DNA of 36,972 nt from Ignavibacteriales bacterium (GTDB lineage: Bacteria > Bacteroidota > Ignavibacteria > UBA10030 > F1-140-MAGs086). Below, one piece after another: positions 31,832-36,972 of the stretch (positions within the stretch are counted from its first letter, which is position 1; the number at the start of each line of letters is the position of its first letter). The notes beneath the pieces were generated by a model, which was not told the DNA's origin, ran no database searches, and worked only from the letters and a program-made list of their open reading frames with translations. The DNA lies in contig JAGXRH010000090.1 of the NCBI GenBank assembly GCA_018335975.1, positions 1 to 36,972 of the forward strand, read 5' to 3'. The translations under genes and the position numbers were made by a program.

Positions 31832-31977
31832 AAAATGAAAAGGAAAATACTTAGAGTTTTTTTAACAACGTCGCAACGATGTGCAACGTACCTTTTCGGC
31901 GATGAATATACGAAAAGACAAAGTTTCACAAATGGTTGACGACGAATATTTATCAATAATTAAACCAAGAAACAAAT

Positions 31978-32814
31978 ATGTCTATTCAAAAAATATTTTC
32001 AACCATAATTACAATTACTTTTTTATCCACAATAATGTTTGCAAACGAACGAAAATTTTCCTACACGTACGAAACGGGAGTGTTGCCTCCCGGTGCACGC
32101 GAGTTAGAAATTTGGAATACCATTCGTTCCGGGAAAGCAGATTACTTTAAACGTATTGACCAACGTATCGAGTTTGAAGTTGGTGTTGCTACCAATGTTC
32201 AGACAGCATTCTATTTGAACTATTCTCAAAAAGCATTTTCGAAACAATCGTGGTCTCCGTTTAACAATGATTCGAGTGAGCAAAAATATTCTTTGCAAAA
32301 AGATTATTCGATGAGTATTTCCAATGAATGGAAATTGAAATTTTCCGACCCTGTTGCTGACCCGATTGGTTTTGGTTTGTACGGCGAAGCAACAATCGGA
32401 CTCGATGAGTTCGAACTTGAGGCGAAGCTGCTGTTCGATAAACAAATCGGAAAAACACTTTTTGCTTTCAACGCTGTAGCAGAAAGCGAATGGGAAACAG
32501 AAATTGAGGATGACGGCGAAGAGGAGACTGAATCGGAAGTAAAAATGGAATTCGATTTAGGCATTGCACATTCTCTTACCAGTAATTTTGCCTTTGGCGT
32601 TGAAGCGAGACAACATAACGTAATAAAAGAAGGAGAAGTGGAACATTCTGCATTGTTCTTCGGTCCCGTTGTTTCGTATAATGCCGAAACGTGGTGGGCA
32701 ACATTTACGATTCTCCCGCAAGTTGCATCATTTAAAGAAAGAGCGCCGAAAAAACTCGATATGAGCGAATACGAAAAAATTCAGGCGAGGTTATTGTTTT
32801 CATTTCACCTTTAA
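31978..32814 (+). CDS. Outer-membrane beta-barrel protein, unknown function
   Basis: This 278-residue protein has a signal peptide (FSTIITITFLSTIMFA). The mature part begins FSYTYETGVLPPGARELEIWNT and consists of alternating strands (RIEFEVGVATNVQTAFYLN, FGLYGEATIGLDEFELEAKL, FAFGVEARQHNVI), ending in the aromatic-tipped strand LLFSFHL usual for outer-membrane proteins. An acidic loop (EIEDDGEEETESEVKME) may face the outside. It is followed after 3 bases by a haem lipoprotein gene, suggesting co-expression. A transport or respiratory role is possible but not evident. Confidence 0.75.
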   Translation: MSIQKIFSTIITITFLSTIMFANERKFSYTYETGVLPPGARELEIWNTIRSGKADYFKRIDQRIEFEVGVATNVQTAFYLNYSQKAFSKQSWSPFNNDSSEQKYSLQKDYSMSISNEWKLKFSDPVADPIGFGLYGEATIGLDEFELEAKLLFDKQIGKTLFAFNAVAESEWETEIEDDGEEETESEVKMEFDLGIAHSLTSNFAFGVEARQHNVIKEGEVEHSALFFGPVVSYNAETWWATFTILPQVASFKERAPKKLDMSEYEKIQARLLFSFHL

Positions 32815-32817
32815 AAA

Positions 32818-33159
32818 ATGAAGAAAGTTTTTCTCGCATTTCTTTTCGTAGCAATCAGCGCTTACATAAGCGCGTGTGGAACGACGATTCCCATCCCACA
32901 AGAAAAAGATGTAGTTGCTATGTCCAAAAATTTTCCCAACACAAAACTTTCTGATTTGCTTCGTGGAAGAGAATTGTATGTGCGGAAGTGTTCCGGTTGT
33001 CACACGCTAAAAAATCCTTCCGATTTCACTTCTGCACAATGGGAACAAGACATTCCCGATATGAAAACAAAAGCAAAAATAAAGGATGATGAAGCGCAAG
33101 CGATTTTGTTGTATGTTTTAGCGTATGCAAAAGACAGCAACCAAATTTCTTCGCGGTAA
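32818..33159 (+). CDS. Small c-type cytochrome lipoprotein
   Basis: This 113-residue protein has a lipoprotein signal ending ISAC (Cys20) and one haem c attachment motif CSGCH (58-62) in RGRELYVRKCSGCH. Met82 in DIPDMK is a likely axial ligand. The layout is that of a class I cytochrome c, reduced in size. It should be attached to a membrane, facing the periplasm, and move electrons. Its pairing with an outer-membrane barrel gene right upstream is notable. The ATG follows the barrel stop by 3 bases. Confidence 0.85.
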   Translation: MKKVFLAFLFVAISAYISACGTTIPIPQEKDVVAMSKNFPNTKLSDLLRGRELYVRKCSGCHTLKNPSDFTSAQWEQDIPDMKTKAKIKDDEAQAILLYVLAYAKDSNQISSR

Positions 33160-33202
33160 ATTCTCTCCATCAAATATTGGTATATTCTCGAAAATTTTTC
33201 CA

Positions 33203-34900
33203 ATGAATTTTCGGAATATACCTTTTCTTTTTCTCTTTTCGCTTCTTTGCATTATTGCATTTCGCTGCGCAGGAATTTATCCTCCCTCTGGCGGTCCGCC
33301 GGATACAATTCCTCCGGCGATTCTCGAAACATTTCCACAACCGAGCACTCTTAATTTTTCCGACAATCATTTTTCGATTTCGTTCAGCGAATATATGAAC
33401 AAGCAATCTGTGGAGAATGCAATGTTTGTTTCGCCGAGTTTGGGAAAGTTGGAATATAATTGGAGCGGTGAAGAGGTAGATGTTTCTTTTTCAAATCCGT
33501 TGAAAGAAAACACAACGTATGTTATTACAATTGGAACTGATGCTGCCGATTTTCGCGAGAGAAATAAATTGAAAGAAACATTTTCGCTTGCCTTTTCTAC
33601 AGGCAGCGCGATTGATTCGGGAAAAATTTCCGGGAAAGTTTTTGATGATAAGCCGAGCGGCGTGATGATTTTTGCATACTCCAATCGCAATTATTCTTTC
33701 GATACGCTTTCTCCTCAAAAAATTTCTCCCGATTACATTTCGCAAACGGGAAACGACGGAACATTTACGCTCGACCATTTGGCAAAAGCAACATATCGTT
33801 TGTTTGCAGTTAGGGATGATGAGCGAAATCTTTTGTACGATGTTTCATCCAATGAAATTGGTGTTCTCACGAATGATGTTTTTCTTGAAGATTCTGTAAA
33901 GGATGTTCAATTCCGTTTATCGAAAGAAGATGAAACGAAACCATTTTTACTTTCTGCCAATGCAGTTTCTTCGACAGAAATCGAATTGAATTTCAGCGAG
34001 CCGATTGATACCACTCGATTGGCGAATGGAAAATTTCAAATTATAAACATTCAACATCGAGAATTAATCGTGAGGAATATTTTTCCAGATATTCCTTCGC
34101 TAAAAAAAATATTTCTGGAAACTCAAGAACAAACTTTGAACGAACTTTACAATGTTATAGTTTCGGAAATATTTGACACTTCGGGAAATGTAATTAATGA
34201 AACACAAGACACTGCTTCGTTCACTTCAGCAAATCCAGTTGATACAATTCCTCCAAGTATTGTTTCCCTTTCTCCCATTATTGCAGATAGTATTCGCGGA
34301 ATTGAGCTTCAACCGAACATTCTTTGTGTGTTCAACGAATCAATCAACCAAAAAAAAATTCAAACCACATTTCATCTTGAAGATTCAACAAGAAAAAAAG
34401 TTCCATTTAATTTAGAAATGAGAACACCACGCGTAGTTTCCATTTCACCAAACGAAAAATTGAAAAGCGTAAATTGGTACACGCTTTCTATTATTCTCGA
34501 TTCTGTTGAAGATAAAAACGGTTTGCATTTTAATGATTCGATTCTTGTTCGCCATTTCAAAACAGTTGACGAAAAGGATTTCGGAATTTTGAAAGGAAAA
34601 GTTATTGCTGGTGAAAATGATTCTGCTCACTATTTTGTGTCAGTAAAAAACATTGAACGAAGAAATTATATTCAGCAAGTAGAAGTGAATGAAAAGAATG
34701 AATTCGAGTTCGATAATCTTGTTCAAGGAAAATATGTTCTTTCTACATTTCGCGATGATGATGGAAATAAAAAATATTCGTACGGGAAATCATTTCCATT
34801 TCATCCATCAGAAATTTTTACAGAAAGTTCAGATACGTTGAAAGTTCGTGCGCGGTGGAGTGTGGAGGGAGTGCAAATTACAATTCCGCGAAGTAGATAA
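33203..34900 (+). CDS. Ig-like domain lipoprotein
   Basis: This 565-residue protein has a hydrophobic signal ending AFRCAG (Cys22 as lipid site). The segment IYPPSGGPPDTIPPAILETFP is diagnostic of a widespread Bacteroidota lipoprotein family with SbsA-like Ig domains (Big_5). Several such domains follow (FSISFSEYMNKQSVENA, IELNFSEPIDTTRL, ILCVFNESINQKKIQTTF), then a C-terminal carboxypeptidase-regulatory-like domain (VEVNEKNEFEFDNLVQGKY). The function is unknown. ATG 33203 is preferred to an upstream ATG at 33125 that overlaps the cytochrome gene and would bury the signal. Confidence 0.85.
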   Translation: MNFRNIPFLFLFSLLCIIAFRCAGIYPPSGGPPDTIPPAILETFPQPSTLNFSDNHFSISFSEYMNKQSVENAMFVSPSLGKLEYNWSGEEVDVSFSNPLKENTTYVITIGTDAADFRERNKLKETFSLAFSTGSAIDSGKISGKVFDDKPSGVMIFAYSNRNYSFDTLSPQKISPDYISQTGNDGTFTLDHLAKATYRLFAVRDDERNLLYDVSSNEIGVLTNDVFLEDSVKDVQFRLSKEDETKPFLLSANAVSSTEIELNFSEPIDTTRLANGKFQIINIQHRELIVRNIFPDIPSLKKIFLETQEQTLNELYNVIVSEIFDTSGNVINETQDTASFTSANPVDTIPPSIVSLSPIIADSIRGIELQPNILCVFNESINQKKIQTTFHLEDSTRKKVPFNLEMRTPRVVSISPNEKLKSVNWYTLSIILDSVEDKNGLHFNDSILVRHFKTVDEKDFGILKGKVIAGENDSAHYFVSVKNIERRNYIQQVEVNEKNEFEFDNLVQGKYVLSTFRDDDGNKKYSYGKSFPFHPSEIFTESSDTLKVRARWSVEGVQITIPRSR

Positions 34901-34912
34901 CGGTACGAGTCT

Positions 34913-35917
34913 ATGAAAAAATCAAAATCAGTAATCACACCGGCAGGAACAGGGGAAACATTTTTCTCGTTGCCATTTGAACGAATTTTTGAAACGCTTA
35001 CGAAAAAAAAGTTTTCTCCGGTGTATATCATTTATGGTGAGGAACATTTTCTCCGGCAGCAATTTATAATGGAAGTGGTCAACAACGCGACGGATGAATC
35101 AACCCGCGTATTCAATCTCGATGTTCTGCAGGGTAATGAAACACCGCTCGACCGGATTCTTTCGTGCGCAAAACAAGTGCCGATGAATATGCTCTCGTTC
35201 GATGACGGTAACATGACACGGCGAATTGTCATCGTAAAAAATTTTGAATTGGGAAGGAAAAAAGAGAGCGAAGAAAAATTATTCTCCTATCTTCGAACGC
35301 CTGCTTCTTCGACCGTGTTGACGCTTGAGATTCCAAAACTCGACCTTAAGTCCGAATTGTATAAAAAACTTTCAACCGTTGCGGTAATGGTTCCTTGCGT
35401 ACCTTTGAGCGATGACCAAGCGCTATTGTGGTTAGGAAACGAATTCTCCCGCCGTCAGCTTACGATATCACGGGAGGTATCTCTGAAAATCCTCACCTCC
35501 GTTGGAAACTCACTCAACGAATTAACGAACGCAGTCGAAAAAATACTTTCCTTTGTCGGAGAGCGAACTGTTATTTCCGCCGATGATGTTAAAGGAGTTG
35601 TAGGGTTTTCGAAAGTTTACGATTTCGATGATTTATGGAAATCCTTTATGCAACGCAACTACCCCGGCGCGCTTGAGATATTATATAAGTCAATTGAAAA
35701 GGGAGAAGAAGAAGTTGGTTTACTCGCTCGGTTATCTATTTTTTTGATGAATCAACTTCGTTGGAGAAAACCAACGGGTGATAAAGGTTTTTCGGACAGG
35801 GAATTACACCGCTCGCTTTCACTTTTTCTTCAGACGGATGCGAAGTTGAAATCTGCAGGTACTGATAAACAAGTACTGATGACACTCCTCTTGAGCGAAA
35901 TTGTTCCCCAAGAGTAA
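34913..35917 (+). CDS. holA: DNA polymerase III subunit delta
   Basis: This 334-residue clamp-loader subunit has the AAA+-like N-terminus SPVYIIYGEEHFLRQQ, the segments RIVIVKNFE and LTLEIPKLDLKSELYKKLS, and the middle ISREVSLKILTSVGNSLNELTNAVEKI and YDFDDLWKSFMQRNYPGALEIL regions that identify delta (quoted pieces are typical of the family). As expected for delta it lacks a working Walker A loop. It helps open the sliding clamp during replication. Its position after a lipoprotein gene with a 12-base gap suggests shared transcription. Confidence 0.92.
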   Translation: MKKSKSVITPAGTGETFFSLPFERIFETLTKKKFSPVYIIYGEEHFLRQQFIMEVVNNATDESTRVFNLDVLQGNETPLDRILSCAKQVPMNMLSFDDGNMTRRIVIVKNFELGRKKESEEKLFSYLRTPASSTVLTLEIPKLDLKSELYKKLSTVAVMVPCVPLSDDQALLWLGNEFSRRQLTISREVSLKILTSVGNSLNELTNAVEKILSFVGERTVISADDVKGVVGFSKVYDFDDLWKSFMQRNYPGALEILYKSIEKGEEEVGLLARLSIFLMNQLRWRKPTGDKGFSDRELHRSLSLFLQTDAKLKSAGTDKQVLMTLLLSEIVPQE

Positions 35918-35949
35918 ATCCAACCGACTCAACTTTTATTCCATTTTGT

Positions 35950-35980
35950 TTTGTACTTCCACTAAAAAAAAGTAATTTTT
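35950..35980 (+). promoter_or_regulatory. Possible Bacteroidota-type promoter for the terminal gene
   Basis: TTTG at 35950-35953, a 19-base spacer and TAATTTTT at 35973-35980 match the TTTG/TAnnTTTG consensus except for the last base. It lies in the 157-base gap between holA and the last gene. The T-rich context weakens the call. Confidence 0.35.
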
Positions 35981-36074
35981 CACGCTCAAATTTCATTATT
36001 CTATTCAAACAGGACTCGGAAACCGTCCTATTTCACATCAATACATTTTTTTCAACGTACTCCACGGAGATTTT

Positions 36075-36972
36075 ATGGCTCGTAAGTTTTTACAATCGGT
36101 AGTTTTAATACTTTCATTCATTTTTATTTTCTCAGGAAAAAGCCCTTCGCAACTTATCCAGAACGATATTATAATTAATGAGTGGTATCTCAATCCTGTA
36201 TCAAGTGAAGGGAAAGAGTTTGTCGAAATCGTCGTTCTGAAACAAGATGCTGACCTACGAAATATCCGTCTCTCGGATGTGGATACGAAGGGAGGAGCAG
36301 GAAGCACAACAGAGGGGCATTTGACATTTCCCAACTCTTCATATTTAACAAACATCCCACTGGGAACTATCATTGTTTGTGTACTAGAAACTCCTCTTCC
36401 CAACGGAAATTTATTTGAACAGGATACAAATTACGCCGATGGTAAAATGGTATTATTTTCCGGAGGACTGCCCGGGGGAGTTCTTATTGCAAGTGGACGA
36501 ATGGATATATCGCAGAATGAAAATATTGTTCTTCTTACCAATGATGCCTCAGACGCAACAACGCTTGATTTCATTGCAACGGGAAACAACACTGTTCAAA
36601 GCAATTACCCCGATGCAGTTTGGAGTAATAATTTGAGTGCGGGGACGGGAGGAACAGTAACCTACTTTACGAATAGTTCAAGTAACGGATTGAATAATGA
36701 TAACGGGCAAATTGGTTGGCAGGTAAATAAACTTTCTACATCAAAATCACCTGCGGCACGAAACCCGGGACAAACGTTACCATCAGTAAACTTCCCACCG
36801 GTGATTGTAAGCGTTTCACGTCTCCCATACATTCCTCAAGCAGGTGCGAATGACACTGTGTATTCTCAAATTACAGACGATGGTGGTGTTGCCGAAGCAC
36901 TTTTGCGTTACAGGATAAATGATGGCGGCGAAAATACAGTTACGATGGTACTCACGAGCGGGACTTTTCGTG
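36075..36972 (+). CDS. Large secreted protein with lamin-tail-like domain (N-terminal fragment)
   Basis: The open frame from ATG 36075 has no stop up to the window end (299 codons). A signal peptide (VVLILSFIFIFSGKSPSQ) is followed by a lamin-tail-like domain (NDIIINEWYLNPVSSEGKEF and VEIVVLKQ, then DLRNIRLSDVDTKGG). This is the pattern of lamin-tail domains found in secreted bacterial proteins. A further beta domain begins at FPPVIVSVSRLPYIP. In this group such proteins normally end in a type IX sorting domain, which would lie outside the window. Confidence 0.8.
   Translation, partial: MARKFLQSVVLILSFIFIFSGKSPSQLIQNDIIINEWYLNPVSSEGKEFVEIVVLKQDADLRNIRLSDVDTKGGAGSTTEGHLTFPNSSYLTNIPLGTIIVCVLETPLPNGNLFEQDTNYADGKMVLFSGGLPGGVLIASGRMDISQNENIVLLTNDASDATTLDFIATGNNTVQSNYPDAVWSNNLSAGTGGTVTYFTNSSSNGLNNDNGQIGWQVNKLSTSKSPAARNPGQTLPSVNFPPVIVSVSRLPYIPQAGANDTVYSQITDDGGVAEALLRYRINDGGENTVTMVLTSGTFR

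Noticed and set aside
31842-31977. Riboswitch or small RNA in the gap before the outer-membrane protein
   Set aside because: No recognisable riboswitch core or further convincing paired structure; only an A+T-rich leader with a possible TTGACG promoter element.
36006-36025. Hairpin AGGAC/GTCCT as holA terminator
   Set aside because: The stem is only five pairs and no T-run follows directly; too weak to call.

Overview
The window looks like a chromosomal segment from an Ignavibacteria/Kryptonia-type member of the Bacteroidota–Chlorobi group. Three things point there. Two complete secreted proteins, and one broken one, end in a Por/type IX secretion C-terminal sorting domain with the YPNPFNP signature. 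There is a textbook bat (aerotolerance) operon followed by Gld-type ABC genes. A perfect Bacteroidota-type promoter (TTTG, 20 bases, TATGTTTG) precedes the first plus-strand gene. The sequence is A+T rich, with heavy use of AAA/GAA codons.

Layout. Positions 1-7768 are on the minus strand: the first codons of a flavoprotein resembling thioredoxin reductase, a decayed sorting-domain remnant split by a small transposon-like element, a 13-repeat Ycf48/BNR-type secreted protein, an outer-membrane barrel fused to a TonB C-terminal domain, a small lipoprotein, and a subtilisin-family protease that ends at a strong terminator. From 7999 everything is on the plus strand. Positions 7999-24683 form one long, tightly packed gene train: moxR, a DUF58 protein, a membrane protein of the bat cluster, batA, batB, batC, batD, batE, then an ABC ATPase and permease (GldA/GldF type), gldG and a DUF4340 protein, closed by a strong terminator at 24711-24752. 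Next come an M16 peptidase pair, a Fur-family regulator, a RelE-like toxin-antitoxin pair, and an iron-uptake operon (two feoA genes, feoB and a 57-residue Cys-rich FeoB partner) with a palindromic operator on its promoter. The last part holds an outer-membrane protein, a haem c lipoprotein, an Ig-like lipoprotein, holA and the start of a large secreted protein that runs off the window.

The most unusual theme is how the gene trains have been invaded. Four small cargo units sit between co-directional genes without ending the train: a GxxExxY nuclease-like gene inside inverted repeats, a type II restriction-modification-like pair, a PIN toxin-antitoxin pair flanked by a 34-base duplication of the start of gldG, and a RelE-type pair flanked by a diverged duplicate of the 3' end of fur. 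Alongside these, several families of short quasi-tandem repeats (units such as ATGAC, TTTAGAT, GCTCTTTGCTC) fill junctions and, strikingly, encode the N-terminal leader and signal-peptide regions of several consecutive bat proteins and one strand of the protease's sorting domain.

How the genes fit together. MoxR and the von Willebrand A/TPR Bat proteins are expected to form an envelope-associated complex. The Gld-type ABC genes, gldG and DUF4340 probably form an ABC export or remodelling system. Fur and Feo handle ferrous iron, and the secreted sorting-domain proteins are surface or extracellular products. Functions come from motif recognition only; no database search was run.
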